A DNA stretch of 64,000 nt from Burkholderia pseudomultivorans (GTDB lineage: Bacteria > Pseudomonadota > Gammaproteobacteria > Burkholderiales > Burkholderiaceae): assembly GCF_001718415.1 (NCBI RefSeq), contig NZ_CP013378.1:3224001-3288000 (forward strand), in the 5' to 3' direction. Below, piece by piece: positions 37,137 to 48,915 of this stretch (position 1 is its first letter; each line of letters opens with the position of its first letter). A model generated the notes under the pieces. That model made no database searches. It was not told the origin of the DNA and saw only the letters and a program-made list of their open reading frames with translations. Made by a program: the position numbers and the translations under genes.

Positions 37137-37203
37137 ATTGCCATCGGTTGCCGTCGCATCGACCGCCGCCAGCGACAGACAGCGCGGTAGTCGCCGCGCG
37201 CCG

Positions 37204-39450
37204 TCACGCGCGGTTGCCGGCGCGATGCTCGTCGAAGAAGTCCTGCACGACCGCGATCTCGCGCGTGCGCTTGAACGGCGGCAGGCTTTGCCAGATGCGG
37301 CGCCCGTAAGGCTTGTCGACGAGCCGCGTGTCACAGATCATCAGCACGCCGCGATCGGTTTCCGCGCGGATCAGCCGCCCCGCGCCCTGCTTCAGCGTGA
37401 TCACGGCCTGCGGCAGCTGATGCACGGCAAACGGGCTCAGCCCCTTCTTCGTGAGTGCATCGAGCCGCGCGGCCAGCACCGGATCGTCGGGCGGCGCAAA
37501 CGGCAGCTTGTCGATCACGACGAGCGACAGCGCGTCGCCACGCACGTCGACGCCTTCCCAGAAGCTCTGGCTGCCGACCAGGATCGCGTTGCCATACGCG
37601 CGGAAGCGGTCGAGCAGTTCGGTACGGCTCGCATCGCCCTGCACGAGAAGCGGCGTGTTCCAGCCGCGCGCCTCGATCACGTCGCGCAGCTTCGACGCGA
37701 TGCGGTCGACCGCGCGCAGCGTCGTGCACAGCATGAACACGCCGCCGCCCGACGCCTCGATCGCCGGCAGCGCGGCATCGAACACCGCATCGGTAAATGC
37801 CGGCGAAGACGGCTGCGGCAGGTTGCGCGGCACGTACAGCAGCCCCTGCGACGGGTAGTCGAACGGGCTGGCGAGCGTCATCGAGCGCCGCGAGCTGAGG
37901 CCCATCTGCGCCGCGTAGTGCGTGAAGTCGCCGCGCACCGACAGGGTCGCCGACGTGAAGATCCATGCGCGCGGCACGCCCGCGCGCTGCTTTGCGAAGA
38001 TCGGCGCGACCGACAGCGGCGTTTCGTGCAGCTGGACCGTATGTGCAAACACCTCGACCCAGCGCACCTTCTCGTTCGGATCGCCGTCGGCAGCCGCACC
38101 GTCGGCGGCCGACGCATCGGCTTGCGCAGCCGCTTCGGCCGCGCCGGGCGCAACCCAGCCCGCCAGCAGATCCTGCAGTTCGCGCGCGCGCCGCAGGCAC
38201 GCACCGAGCGATTCCGCACGCTCGGCCTGGCTCGCCAGTGCCGACGCGAGTGCGTCCAGCGCCGCCTCGAGTGCATCGAGCGCACCGAACATCGGGTGAT
38301 CGTCGCCGAGCTGCGCGAGCGACATGCGCACGATCTGGTCATTCGCGAACGCGAGACGCAGGTCGCGCGCCGCACGTTCGAGCTCGCCGCCGAGCTTCAC
38401 CCATTCGACCGCATCGCGCGCGTGGCTCAAGCCCTCGGCCACCGTGTCGCGGGCCAGTTCGAGGATCTGCGTCGTCGACAGCGTCTCGCCGAAGAACAGC
38501 GTCGCCGTCTCCGGCAACTGATGCGCTTCGTCGAAGATCACCGTGTTCGCATTCGGCAGCAGCTCGGCCATCCCGGTATCGCGCAGCATGATGTCCGCGA
38601 AGAACAGGTGATGGTTGACGACCACGACGTCGGCCTGCTGCGCCTCGCGCCGCGCCTGCATCACGAAGCACTCCTTGTAATGCGGGCATTCCTGGCCGAG
38701 GCAGTTGTCGCGCGTGGACGTGACCATCGACCATACAGGCGCCGTTTCCGGCACGCTGGCCAGCTCGGCCTTGTCGCCGCTCTTGGTGATCTTCGCGAAG
38801 CGGATGATTTCCTGCAGATAGGCCGTGTCCTGCCGCGACGGCAGGCGACCGTTGTCGGCCGTGCGCTGCAGGTAGTAATGGCACAGATAGTTCGCGCGCC
38901 CCTTGAGCATCGCGACCGTCACGGGCACCGCGAGCGCATTGCGAACCGTGGGGATGTCGCGCAGGAACAGCTGGTCCTGCAGGTGCTTGGTGCCGGTCGA
39001 CACGATCACCTTGCCGCCCCACAGCATCGCGGGCACCAGATACGCGTAGGTCTTGCCGGTACCCGTACCGGCCTCGACGATCAGCGTGTTGTCGCCCGCG
39101 TCGGCGTCGGGCTCGGCGGCCGCGACGGGCGCCGCGCCCGGTTCGGCGGTTTTGTCGCCTTCGCCGAGGCGGCGCGCGGGCCGCTTGCGGGTTTCGAAGA
39201 TCTCGGGTTCCGGCATCCGGCGCGCGGACGCCTCCATCGCGGACGCGACGGCGCGCGCCATCTCGATCTGCGACGTCCGGGGCCGATAGCCGTCGAGCGT
39301 GCGCGCGAGCAACCCGCCTTCGCCGAAGATCGTGTCGAGTTCGTCGACGCGCTTGCGGCTCAGCTCGAAGGTGCCTTCGGGCGCACGAACGCGCCCGGCG
39401 GACGACGCGTCACGCCGGGCATCGGGGGTGGCTTCAAGCGGTGAATTCAA
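37204..39450 (-). CDS. DinG/YoaA-family ATP-dependent DNA helicase
   Basis: XPD-like 5'-3' DNA helicase with an Fe-S cluster, 748 residues, closest in plan to YoaA/DinG; it unwinds damaged or R-loop DNA. Walker A is EAGTGTGKT (126-134), the cluster cysteines are 190, 250, 255 and 261, and the DEAH box is at 307-310. The N-terminal 60 residues and a loop near 85-118 (rich in Ala, Pro and Glu) are additions. A C-terminal QGAGRLIR motif completes the helicase core. It may be co-transcribed with the YdcH-like gene, 55 bases upstream. Confidence 0.9.
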   Translation of the reverse strand: MNSPLEATPDARRDASSAGRVRAPEGTFELSRKRVDELDTIFGEGGLLARTLDGYRPRTSQIEMARAVASAMEASARRMPEPEIFETRKRPARRLGEGDKTAEPGAAPVAAAEPDADAGDNTLIVEAGTGTGKTYAYLVPAMLWGGKVIVSTGTKHLQDQLFLRDIPTVRNALAVPVTVAMLKGRANYLCHYYLQRTADNGRLPSRQDTAYLQEIIRFAKITKSGDKAELASVPETAPVWSMVTSTRDNCLGQECPHYKECFVMQARREAQQADVVVVNHHLFFADIMLRDTGMAELLPNANTVIFDEAHQLPETATLFFGETLSTTQILELARDTVAEGLSHARDAVEWVKLGGELERAARDLRLAFANDQIVRMSLAQLGDDHPMFGALDALEAALDALASALASQAERAESLGACLRRARELQDLLAGWVAPGAAEAAAQADASAADGAAADGDPNEKVRWVEVFAHTVQLHETPLSVAPIFAKQRAGVPRAWIFTSATLSVRGDFTHYAAQMGLSSRRSMTLASPFDYPSQGLLYVPRNLPQPSSPAFTDAVFDAALPAIEASGGGVFMLCTTLRAVDRIASKLRDVIEARGWNTPLLVQGDASRTELLDRFRAYGNAILVGSQSFWEGVDVRGDALSLVVIDKLPFAPPDDPVLAARLDALTKKGLSPFAVHQLPQAVITLKQGAGRLIRAETDRGVLMICDTRLVDKPYGRRIWQSLPPFKRTREIAVVQDFFDEHRAGNRA

Positions 39451-39505
39451 GGCAAGCGTTCCTGTGTCCTGCGCCCGGGCGGCGCCGGCGCTTGCCAGGC
39501 CGCGC

Positions 39506-39721
39506 TCAGGCGCGCTTATCCGGTTCGAGCTGCGATTGCAGCAAAATGATTTTGTCCTTGGCCGCCAGCTTTTCCTTCTTCAGCCGGTGCAGCGTGATGT
39601 CGTCGATGTCGGAGTGCCCTTCCTTCAGCTCGATCTCCCGAGCGAGCTGCTGGTGCTGCTCCTGCAATGCAGCCAAACGGTTGTGCAATTCCTGCTGCTG
39701 TTCCGTGTGACGGTTTTGCAT
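39506..39721 (-). CDS. YdcH/DUF465-family small coiled-coil protein
   Basis: Small cytoplasmic protein of 71 residues in the DUF465 (YdcH) family. The N-terminal Gln-rich coiled coil is followed by the family motif DITLHRLKKEKLAAKDKI. I chose the ATG at 39721, with AGGCAGG just upstream. The function is unknown; SlyX is a look-alike but lacks the LKKEKL signature. It lies upstream of the helicase gene and may share a transcript with it. Confidence 0.85.
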   Translation of the reverse strand: MQNRHTEQQQELHNRLAALQEQHQQLAREIELKEGHSDIDDITLHRLKKEKLAAKDKIILLQSQLEPDKRA

Positions 39722-39798
39722 ACCTGCCTCCTCATCGAAGCGGCGCGCCGACTGGCGTGCCGACGCGCACGAGACTGATTCCGGATCAATCCAACACG

Positions 39799-40551
39799 TT
39801 ACTGCCCCTGCTGTTGCTGCTGTTTGGCCTTTTGGGCCGCTTCCTGCTGACGCCGCTCGACGTCGGCCTTGTGCTGCGCGGCCTCCTTCTGCTTCTGCTC
39901 GTAGCGCGCGGCGTTGTCCGCCCGCTCCTGCGCCTTCTGCGCCGCCTGCTGGTGCGCCTGGTCGAGCTTGCGCTGGAAATCGGCCTGCTTCTGGTCGTAC
40001 GCCTGCTTGTTCGCCGCGCGCTGCGGACCTTCCGCGCCGCGCTGCGCCTGCTTCAGTGCATTCTGCTCCTGCTTTTCGCGGAACGCCGCCGCATTCGCCG
40101 CGTCGGTCGCCGCGCGCTGCGGCGCTTCCGCCGCGTTCTGCGCCTGCTTCAGCGCGATCTGCTGGTCGCGCTGCTGCGCGCGCACCGCGCGCTGCTCGTC
40201 GTCGAGCGCGAGCTGCTCCTGCTGGATGCTCGCCCGCTCCTCGCGCATCCGGTCGCGCGCCTTGCCGAGACAGTGATTGACGAAAAACTTGCTGTAGCAA
40301 TCATGCTCGGCCACGGCATAACGATAATCGTTTTCCGCGGAGCGTTGATTGAGCACTTTTTGACGGGCGTCAAAATCCTGCGCGGGGCCGGCCGCGCCGG
40401 GGGCCGACGCGACGGCGTCCGGGGCGGTGACGGCCGAAGCCTGCGCGTACGCGCCGGACGGCCCGACGGACAAAGCCGCGGCAAGCGCTGCGCCGAGCGC
40501 GACGAGAGAAAAGCGGGAAGTTGGCAACGTCGTAGGAAAGCTGCGGGACAT
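39799..40551 (-). CDS. Secreted Gln/Ala-rich coiled-coil protein with 32-residue repeat
   Basis: Not recognised as a named family. It has 250 residues, with a signal peptide (probable cleavage after Ala36, GAYA-QASA). A short domain with Cys85 and Cys94 ([18 protein letters not shown]) probably forms a disulfide. The rest is a long charged helix. ALKQAQ-x2-AE-x-PQRAA occurs twice, at residues 133 and 165, a 32-residue repeat. It ends in a QQQQQ run. The helical tail suggests a periplasmic spacer or a binding rod. It is divergent from tex. Confidence 0.7.
   Translation of the reverse strand: MSRSFPTTLPTSRFSLVALGAALAAALSVGPSGAYAQASAVTAPDAVASAPGAAGPAQDFDARQKVLNQRSAENDYRYAVAEHDCYSKFFVNHCLGKARDRMREERASIQQEQLALDDEQRAVRAQQRDQQIALKQAQNAAEAPQRAATDAANAAAFREKQEQNALKQAQRGAEGPQRAANKQAYDQKQADFQRKLDQAHQQAAQKAQERADNAARYEQKQKEAAQHKADVERRQQEAAQKAKQQQQQGQ
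40012..40155 (-). repeat. Two-copy 96-bp in-frame repeat in the secreted coiled-coil gene
   Basis: Codons for residues 133-148 and 165-180 encode the same 16-residue motif with four changes, spaced exactly 32 codons apart. Confidence 0.7.
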
Positions 40552-40714
40552 GTGTCAAATTCTATCACCGCCGGCTGGACGCTCCGCCATTTATGGCAAA
40601 ATGCCCCGCTTCACCCACCCGCGGCATCAGGTCCGGCGGGCCCGCCAAGCAGCCCGCCGCGCCGGGCGTGCCGGCCCGCGCCGCGATTTCAGCAGGCAGA
40701 AGCTCATCAACGAC

Positions 40715-43042
40715 ATGACGGAAACCGTAGCACTCAAGATCGTACAGCGCATCGCCACCGAACTGTCCGTCCAGCCGCGCCAGGTCGCGGCAGCGGTGCA
40801 ACTCCTCGACGAAGGCTCGACCGTTCCGTTCATTGCCCGGTATCGCAAGGAAGTCACCGGCAACCTGGACGACACACAACTGCGCCAGCTCGAAGAACGC
40901 CTCCTGTATCTGCGCGAACTCGAGGATCGCCGCGCGGCGATCCTGTCGAGCATCGACGAACAGGGCAAGCTGACCGACGAGCTGCGCGCCGCGATCGACG
41001 CGGCCGACAGCAAACAGGTGCTCGAAGACCTTTATCTGCCGTACAAGCCGAAGCGCCGCACGCGCGCACAGATCGCGCGCGAAGCCGGCCTCGAGCCGCT
41101 CGCGCAGGCGCTGCTCGCGAACCCGCTGCTCGACCCGCAGGTCGAGGCCGCCGCGTACGTCGACGCCGACAAGGGCGTCGCCGACGTGAAGGCCGCGCTC
41201 GACGGCGCGCGCGACATCCTGTCCGAGCAGTTCGGCGAGACGGCCGAGCTGCTGGGCAAGCTGCGCGACTACCTGAGCAATCAGGGCGTCGTGTCGTCGA
41301 CGGTCGTCGAGGGCAAGGAAAACGAGGAAGGCGAGAAGTTCCGCGACTACTACGATTACGCGGAAACGTTGAAAACCGTGCCGTCGCACCGCGCGCTCGC
41401 GCTGTTCCGCGCCCGCAACGCCGGCGTGCTGACGATCAAGCTCGGCCTCGGCGAAGAACTCGACACGCAGGTGCCGCATCCGGGCGAAGCGATGATCGCG
41501 CGCCATTTCGGCATCGCGAACCAGAATCGCCCGGCCGACAAGTGGCTGTCCGACGTATGCCGCTGGTGCTGGCGCGTGAAGGTGCAGCCGCATATCGAGA
41601 ACGAACTGCTCACGCAGCTGCGCGAAACGGCCGAAGCCGAAGCGATCCGCGTGTTCGCGCGCAACCTGAAGGACCTGCTGCTCGCGGCCCCGGCCGGCCC
41701 GAAGGCCGTGATCGGTCTCGACCCCGGCCTGCGCACGGGCGTGAAGGTCGCGGTCGTCGACCGCACCGGCAAGGTGCTCGCGACCGACACGATCTACCCG
41801 CACGAGCCGCGCCGCGACTGGGACGGCTCGATCGCGAAGCTCGCGCGCCTCGCCGCGCAGACGCAGGCCGAGCTGATCAGCATCGGCAACGGCACCGCGT
41901 CGCGCGAGACCGACAAGCTCGCGAGCGAGCTGATCGCGAAGCATCCCGAACTGCGTCTGCAGAAGATCGTCGTGTCGGAAGCCGGCGCGTCGGTCTATTC
42001 GGCGTCCGAACTCGCGGCGAAGGAATTCCCCGACATGGACGTGTCGCTGCGCGGCGCCGTGTCGATCGCGCGCCGCCTGCAGGATCCGCTCGCCGAGCTC
42101 GTGAAGATCGAGCCGAAGGCGATCGGCGTCGGCCAGTACCAGCACGACGTGAACCAGCGCGAACTGGCCCGCTCGCTCGATGCGGTCGTCGAGGACTGCG
42201 TGAACGCGGTCGGCGTCGACGCGAACACCGCGTCCGCCGCGCTGCTCGCGCGCGTGTCGGGGCTGAACGCGACGCTCGCGCGCAACATCGTCGACTACCG
42301 CGATGCGAACGGCCCGTTCCCGTCGCGCGAGCACCTGCGCAAGGTGCCCCGCCTCGGCGACAAGACCTTCGAACAGGCGGCCGGCTTCCTGCGCATCAAC
42401 GGCGGCGAAAATCCGCTCGACCGCTCGTCGGTGCACCCTGAAGCCTATCCGGTCGTCGAGCGGATGCTGGCCAGGATCAGCAAGCGCATCGACGACGTGC
42501 TCGGCAATCGCGACGCGCTGTCGGGCCTGTCGCCGAGCGAATTCGTCGACGAGCGCTTCGGCCTGCCGACCGTGCGCGACATCCTGTCCGAACTGGAAAA
42601 GCCGGGCCGCGATCCGCGCCCCGAATTCAAGACCGCGACGTTCCGCGAAGGCGTCGAGAAGGTGTCGGATCTGGTGCCGGGCATGACGCTGGAAGGCGTC
42701 GTGACGAACGTCGCCGCATTCGGCGCATTCGTCGATGTCGGCGTCCACCAGGACGGCCTCGTGCACGTGTCCGCGATGTCGACGAAGTTCATCAAGGATC
42801 CGCACGAAGTCGTGAAGGCCGGCCAGGTCGTCAAGGTCAAGGTGCTCGACGTCGACGTGAAGCGCCAGCGCATTTCGCTGACGATGCGCCTCGACGACGA
42901 CGCGGCGCCCGGCGCATTGTCGGCGCGCGGCGGTCAGGATCGCGGCAACGCGGGGCGCGGCGCAGCCCGCCCGACGCGTTCGCGCGAGCCGGAACCGGCC
43001 GGCGCGATGGCCGCGGCGTTCGCGAAGCTCAAGCAGCGCTGA
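40715..43042 (+). CDS. tex: Tex-family transcription accessory / RNA-binding protein
   Basis: Cytoplasmic nucleic-acid-binding protein Tex, 775 residues, needed for expression of some virulence genes. An N-terminal helical region, a YqgF-like RNase H fold ([18 protein letters not shown]), helix-hairpin-helix motifs ([16 protein letters not shown]) and a C-terminal S1 domain ([26 protein letters not shown]) are in the expected order. I chose the ATG at 40715 ([11 protein letters not shown]), the usual family start. The last 40 residues are a Gly/Arg/Ala-rich tail. It is ended by a terminator at 43069. Confidence 0.93.
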   Translation: MTETVALKIVQRIATELSVQPRQVAAAVQLLDEGSTVPFIARYRKEVTGNLDDTQLRQLEERLLYLRELEDRRAAILSSIDEQGKLTDELRAAIDAADSKQVLEDLYLPYKPKRRTRAQIAREAGLEPLAQALLANPLLDPQVEAAAYVDADKGVADVKAALDGARDILSEQFGETAELLGKLRDYLSNQGVVSSTVVEGKENEEGEKFRDYYDYAETLKTVPSHRALALFRARNAGVLTIKLGLGEELDTQVPHPGEAMIARHFGIANQNRPADKWLSDVCRWCWRVKVQPHIENELLTQLRETAEAEAIRVFARNLKDLLLAAPAGPKAVIGLDPGLRTGVKVAVVDRTGKVLATDTIYPHEPRRDWDGSIAKLARLAAQTQAELISIGNGTASRETDKLASELIAKHPELRLQKIVVSEAGASVYSASELAAKEFPDMDVSLRGAVSIARRLQDPLAELVKIEPKAIGVGQYQHDVNQRELARSLDAVVEDCVNAVGVDANTASAALLARVSGLNATLARNIVDYRDANGPFPSREHLRKVPRLGDKTFEQAAGFLRINGGENPLDRSSVHPEAYPVVERMLARISKRIDDVLGNRDALSGLSPSEFVDERFGLPTVRDILSELEKPGRDPRPEFKTATFREGVEKVSDLVPGMTLEGVVTNVAAFGAFVDVGVHQDGLVHVSAMSTKFIKDPHEVVKAGQVVKVKVLDVDVKRQRISLTMRLDDDAAPGALSARGGQDRGNAGRGAARPTRSREPEPAGAMAAAFAKLKQR

Positions 43043-43068
43043 GCCGGCGAGGGTCGCCTCCAATAGCA

Positions 43069-43094
43069 AAGCCCGCCATCCGGCGGGCTTTTTT
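43069..43094 (+). terminator. Rho-independent terminator of tex
   Basis: Nine-base arms AAGCCCGCC/GGCGGGCTT (43069-43077 and 43082-43090) with loop ATCC, followed by more T. Confidence 0.9.
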
Positions 43095-43190
43095 ACTGTG
43101 GCGACAGGACCAGGAAAGGCGGGAAAGGACGAAACCGCCGAGCGCGACGCGACGCGCAGGCCGGCACGTCAACCCGGCCTGCGGCGGCGC

Positions 43191-45110
43191 CTAGATCTCG
43201 ATCTTCGTGCCGAGCTCGACGACGCGGTTCGCCGGAATCGCAAAGAAATCGGTCGGCTTCGCGGCGTTCTGGTGCATCCACGCGAACACGCGCTCGCGCC
43301 AGATCGACATGCCGGGCAGCTGCGTCGGCACGACCGTTTCGCGCGCGAGGAAGAACGACGTGTCCATCAGCTCGAAGGTCATGTCGTGCGTGCGGCCGAA
43401 CTCCTCGAGCACCGCCTTCACGTCCGGCGTCTCGTTGAAGCCGTATTCGGCCTTCACGATATACAGGCCGCCGCCCGCATCGCGCGCGCTCAGGCGCTTG
43501 TCGTCGCGCACGTACGGAATGTCGCGCGTGACGAAGGTCATGAACAGCGTACGCTCGTGCAGCACCTTGTTGTGCTTCAGGTTGTGCAGCAGGCTGACGG
43601 GCACGAGCTTGTCGTTGCCGGTCAGGTAGATCGCGGTGCCCGACACGCGGTGCGGCGGATGCGCGAGCAGCCCCTGCAGGAACGGCTCCAGCGGAATACC
43701 GTCGGCCGCGGTGCGCTCCTTGACGATGTGCCGCCCCTTGTACCAGGTCATCAGCAGGAAGAACAGCAGCGCGCCGATGCCGAGCGGCAGCCAGCCGCCC
43801 TGCGCGACCTTCAGCAGGTTCGCGCCGAAAAAGCCGAGATCGATCGTCAGGAAGACGGCAATGATCGCGCCGACCAGCAGCCGGTTCCAGTTCCACACCT
43901 TCACCATCACGACGCATGCGAGCACCGTCGTGATCACCATCGTCGCCGTCACCGCGATGCCGTATGCGGCCGCGAGATTGTCGGAGCTCTTGAAACCGAT
44001 CACGATGCAGAGGATCACGAACAGCAGCAGCCAGTTCACGACCGGCACGTAGATCTGGCCGATCGCCAGTTCGGACGTGTGCAGCACTTTCATGCGCGGC
44101 ACGTAGCCGAGCTGGATCGCCTGCGAGGTCAGCGAATACGCGCCCGAGATCACCGCCTGCGACGCGATCACGGTGGCGACCGTCGACAGGATCACGAGCG
44201 GCAGCAGCGCCCATTCCGGCGCCAGCAGGAAGAACGGGTTTTCGATCGCCTTCGGGTTCTGGATCAGCAGCGCGCCCTGCCCGAAGTAGTTCAGCACCAG
44301 CGACGGCATCACGAGCCCGTACGCGGCGATGCGGATCGGCTTTGCGCCGAAGTGACCCATGTCCGCGTAGAGCGCTTCGGCGCCGGTCAGCACCAGCACG
44401 ACCGAGCCGAGCACGACGTAGGCCTGCAGCAGGTGATCGGCCATGAACGACGCGGCGTAATACGGGTTGATCGCCGCGATGATGCCCGGCACGCGCACGA
44501 TGTGATACACACCGAGCGCCGCGATCGCGACGAACCACAGCACCATGATCGGGCCGAACAGCTTGCCGACCGTCGCGGTGCCGTGGCGCTGGATCCAGAA
44601 CAGCGCGATCAGGATCACGATCGTGATCGGCAGCACGAGATGGGTCAGTTGCGGCGCGGCGATCTCGAGCCCTTCGACCGCCGACATCACCGAGATCGCC
44701 GGCGTGATCACCGCGTCGCCGTAGAACATGCACGCGCCGAAGATCCCGAGCGCCATCAGCGCGCCCGCCACGCGCCCCTTCGAATTGAGCGGCCGCAGCG
44801 ACAGCGCCATCAGCGCGAGCACGCCGCCCTCGCCGTTGTTGTCGGCGCGCATCACGAACAGCAGGTATTTGACACCGACCACCAGGATGATGGCCCAGAA
44901 CAGCAGCGAGATCACCCCGAGAATCGAGGATTCGGTCAGCGGAATGCCGTGCGCGGGGCTGAACGCCTCCTTGAGCGAATACAGCGGGCTCGTCCCGATG
45001 TCGCCGAACACCACGCCGATGGCCGCTATCGCGAGCGCCCGCAGCGAGTGTTGATGCGCCGAATGCGGCGCGTGGGCTGCTGCGTCGGTCGGGTGGATCG
45101 TATCGTTCAT
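43191..45110 (-). CDS. kup: Low-affinity potassium transporter Kup
   Basis: Inner-membrane K+/H+ symporter of the KUP/HAK/KT family, 639 residues, with about 12 hydrophobic helices followed by a cytoplasmic C-terminal domain. The family signature [19 protein letters not shown] is at residues 34-52. The start is the ATG at 45110; a histidine-rich leader precedes the first helix. It is preceded by a 264-base gap that contains the terminator of the upstream phosphoribosyltransferase gene, so it is likely its own unit. Confidence 0.93.
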   Translation of the reverse strand: MNDTIHPTDAAAHAPHSAHQHSLRALAIAAIGVVFGDIGTSPLYSLKEAFSPAHGIPLTESSILGVISLLFWAIILVVGVKYLLFVMRADNNGEGGVLALMALSLRPLNSKGRVAGALMALGIFGACMFYGDAVITPAISVMSAVEGLEIAAPQLTHLVLPITIVILIALFWIQRHGTATVGKLFGPIMVLWFVAIAALGVYHIVRVPGIIAAINPYYAASFMADHLLQAYVVLGSVVLVLTGAEALYADMGHFGAKPIRIAAYGLVMPSLVLNYFGQGALLIQNPKAIENPFFLLAPEWALLPLVILSTVATVIASQAVISGAYSLTSQAIQLGYVPRMKVLHTSELAIGQIYVPVVNWLLLFVILCIVIGFKSSDNLAAAYGIAVTATMVITTVLACVVMVKVWNWNRLLVGAIIAVFLTIDLGFFGANLLKVAQGGWLPLGIGALLFFLLMTWYKGRHIVKERTAADGIPLEPFLQGLLAHPPHRVSGTAIYLTGNDKLVPVSLLHNLKHNKVLHERTLFMTFVTRDIPYVRDDKRLSARDAGGGLYIVKAEYGFNETPDVKAVLEEFGRTHDMTFELMDTSFFLARETVVPTQLPGMSIWRERVFAWMHQNAAKPTDFFAIPANRVVELGTKIEI

Positions 45111-45320
45111 ATGAAGCGTAATAATCGGGTCCGGATTCGGACAAAACGAGCGCTATTCTACTCGCGCACCCACGAAAAGCCGTCCTGCGCTGTTGCCGCG
45201 AAGCCACGTGACCCATGCCGCGGATGCAATGCGACGCGAGCTGTGGCAGGCCTGCCATCATAGCCGGGGCCGTGCCGCCTGCCTACCGGGCCGCCCCGCC
45301 GCCGGCGCCGCCCGCCAATG

Positions 45321-45345
45321 AAAACGGCGCCGCAAGCGGCGCCGT
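45321..45345 (-). terminator. Terminator at the end of the purA-phosphoribosyltransferase run
   Basis: Ten-base perfect arms ACGGCGCCGC/GCGGCGCCGT (45324-45333, 45336-45345) around AA, followed on the minus strand by four T. It marks the 3' end of the long housekeeping run. Confidence 0.7.
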
Positions 45346-45374
45346 GCAAGGCTTTCGTCGACGATACGAGGCGC

Positions 45375-45971
45375 TTATGCGCCCGAACCGTCGCGCTGCG
45401 CGCGACCGCGCTTGATCCACGCCTCGAGGTTGTGCGGGCGCACCGTGTCCCACTCCTCGAACGGCTGATGAATCCACGGATTCGTCGGCAGGAACTGCGT
45501 GTGGTAGTCGGGCTTGACCTTCGAGCACCCCTTGTACCAGAGCACGGCCGAGCGCACCGCCGTGACGGCCGGATAACGCTCCTTCAGATGCTCCTGCACG
45601 CATGCGAGCGTGACGCCGGAATCGACGAGATCGTCGACCAGCAGCACGTTGCCCGCGAGATTGCCGCGTGTCATCGTGATGTACTGCGCGATATCGAGTT
45701 CGCCCTGCTCGCGGCCGGCGGCTTCCCGGTACGAGCTCGTCGCGAGGATCGCGAGCGGCACGTCGTAGATGCGCGAGAGCTGGTCGCCGACGCGCAGGCC
45801 GCCGCGCGCGAGACACAGGATCTGGTCGAACTTCCAGCCCGACTCGTGCACCTGCAGCGCGAGCAGTTCGATCAGCCGGTGATATTCATCCCAGCCGACC
45901 CACAGGTTCTTGTCGTCGTTGCGCGGATCAGTCATCAGATCGGCGGCCGTCATCGTATGTTGCTGCGTCAT
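45375..45971 (-). CDS. Phosphoribosyltransferase (purine-type, COG2236 group)
   Basis: PRPP-dependent phosphoribosyltransferase of 198 residues, probably acting on a purine base. The PRPP loop VLLVDDLVDSGVTL and the ILCLARGGLRVGDQLS site are complete. I chose the ATG at 45971, which lies seven bases after the purA stop; internal ATGs at 45953 and 45935 are possible. The placement directly after purA supports a purine-salvage role. Xanthine-guanine or hypoxanthine specificity cannot be decided. Confidence 0.85.
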   Translation of the reverse strand: MTQQHTMTAADLMTDPRNDDKNLWVGWDEYHRLIELLALQVHESGWKFDQILCLARGGLRVGDQLSRIYDVPLAILATSSYREAAGREQGELDIAQYITMTRGNLAGNVLLVDDLVDSGVTLACVQEHLKERYPAVTAVRSAVLWYKGCSKVKPDYHTQFLPTNPWIHQPFEEWDTVRPHNLEAWIKRGRAQRDGSGA

Positions 45972-45978
45972 CTGGAAA

Positions 45979-47334
<1,356 letters not shown>

Positions 47335-47437
47335 TTAGCTGGTTAAAAACGTATTCTACCTAGGTTCGCGGACGATTCCGAATTTTTCCGTTTCGCGTCA
47401 ACGATATGCACGTCGAACGCGGCCCGCGAACCCCTGT

Positions 47438-48586
47438 TTAACGGGGCTCGACCACCCATGCGCCGTTGCGCTCGACGAGCGAACGGTCGCAGGCGAACTC
47501 GTCGAGCACGTGGTCGTGGCCCGGCAGCGCCTGGATCACGACCTCGCCCGCATCGCGCAGCGCGGCGACGGCGGCCTGCAGCGCATCGTCCTGCGCCCAC
47601 GGCGCGAGGATCGCGGTACCGCGCGCCTCGACCGGCGAAATCCGCGCAAGCTCGCGCAGGTCGAGCGAGAAGCCCGTCGCCGGGCGCGCCCGGCCGTATG
47701 CCTGGCCGACATGGTCGTAACGGCCGCCGCGCGCGATCGCGTTCGGCACGCCGTCGATGTAGGCGGTAAACATCGCACCGCTGTGGTACGCGTAGCCGCG
47801 CAGGTCCGCCAGGTCGATCGCGACCTCGGCGCCCTTCGCCTGCGCCGCGAGCTGCGCGAGATCGTCCAGCGCGCGCGTGATCTCCGGCAGCACCGGCAGC
47901 CGCGAGCGCGCCTCGTCGAGCACGCTCGCATCGCCGTACAGGTGCGGCAGCGCGCGCAGCGCGGCGCGCGTGTCGGCGCCGAGATCGTCGGTCAGTTCGT
48001 TCAGGAGCGGCACATCCTTGCCCGACAGCGCGTCGTACAGCGCCTCGCCGCGCGCCGCGGCCTGCGCATCGCGCGCGAGCAGCGCCGCGAGCACGCCCGC
48101 GTGGCACAGGTCGAGACGGATGCGCGACAGGCCCGCGAGATGCAGCGCGTCGAGCATCAGCTGCTGGATCTCGAGATCGGCTTCGAGCCCCGCATGGCCA
48201 TAGATTTCCGCGCCGATCTGGATCTGTTCGCGCGTCGCATGCAGGCCGCGCGGACGCGTATGCATCACGTGGCCCGCATAGCAGAGGCGCGTCACGCCCT
48301 GACGGTTCAGCAGGTGCGCGTCGATGCGCGCGACCTGCGGCGTGATGTCCGCGCGCAGGCCGAGCGTGCGCCCCGACAGCTGGTCGACCAGCTTGAAGGT
48401 GCGCAGGCGCAGATCGGCGCCGCCGCTCGTCAGCAGCGACTCGAGATACTCGAGCAGCGGCGGCATCACCATCTCGTAGCCATACGACCGGAAGCGGTCG
48501 AGCAGCCTGCGGCGCAGCTCCTCGATCTTGCGCGCTTCCGACGGCAATACGTCGGCGATATTCTCGGGAAGTAACCAGGTCGACAT
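47438..48586 (-). CDS. hisZ: ATP phosphoribosyltransferase regulatory subunit HisZ
   Basis: Histidyl-tRNA-synthetase-like subunit that regulates the short form of HisG in histidine synthesis. It has 382 residues. It keeps class II fold motifs ([32 protein letters not shown]) but lacks the anticodon-binding domain, which separates it from HisS. The ATG at 48586 ([15 protein letters not shown]) is the family start. A hairpin (GGCGCGCG/CGCGCGCC, 48611-48629) stands just before it. Confidence 0.93.
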   Translation of the reverse strand: MSTWLLPENIADVLPSEARKIEELRRRLLDRFRSYGYEMVMPPLLEYLESLLTSGGADLRLRTFKLVDQLSGRTLGLRADITPQVARIDAHLLNRQGVTRLCYAGHVMHTRPRGLHATREQIQIGAEIYGHAGLEADLEIQQLMLDALHLAGLSRIRLDLCHAGVLAALLARDAQAAARGEALYDALSGKDVPLLNELTDDLGADTRAALRALPHLYGDASVLDEARSRLPVLPEITRALDDLAQLAAQAKGAEVAIDLADLRGYAYHSGAMFTAYIDGVPNAIARGGRYDHVGQAYGRARPATGFSLDLRELARISPVEARGTAILAPWAQDDALQAAVAALRDAGEVVIQALPGHDHVLDEFACDRSLVERNGAWVVEPR

Positions 48587-48687
48587 CGGTACGGTCCTAC
48601 GACATGAAACGGCGCGCGCCACGCGCGCCGCAAGATGAATCGGCAATCGGAATCGGGCGGGACGGACGGCGGGTGCGCCGTCCGGGA

Positions 48688-48879
48688 TCAGGTGGCGAGC
48701 AGCAGCAGCACGAGCCCGAGCGCCATGACGATCAGCCCGCCGATCCGGATATGATGCGGCGGCCGCTCCGCTATTCTACGAAACGTGTCGCGCCAGGCGA
48801 CAGGAAACACGAAGGGGAACGCCCCCTCGATGATCAGCATCAGCGCTACTGCGAGCAACAACGAGCCAGCCAGGTCCAT
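48688..48879 (-). CDS. DUF2065 small membrane protein
   Basis: Inner-membrane protein of 63 residues with two hydrophobic helices (residues 3-25 and 44-62) joined by a basic loop ([15 protein letters not shown]). It matches DUF2065, which is commonly found between hflC and hisZ in betaproteobacteria. It lies 36 bases after hflC on the same strand. The function is unknown; its position suggests a role with the HflKC membrane complex. Confidence 0.88.
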   Translation of the reverse strand: MDLAGSLLLAVALMLIIEGAFPFVFPVAWRDTFRRIAERPPHHIRIGGLIVMALGLVLLLLAT

Positions 48880-48915
48880 GCGAGCGACGGCGCCGCTCGA
48901 CGCGGCACCCCAAGG

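Noticed and set aside
37138..39444. Long open frame opposite the helicase gene
   Set aside because: Same antisense artefact. The minus-strand gene has full helicase motifs.
40565..43069. Long open frame opposite tex
   Set aside because: Antisense artefact of high GC. Tex has complete domains on the plus strand.
43098..45263. Long open frame opposite kup
   Set aside because: Antisense artefact; residues are biased to Arg, His, Asp and Gln, and the frame has no start signals.
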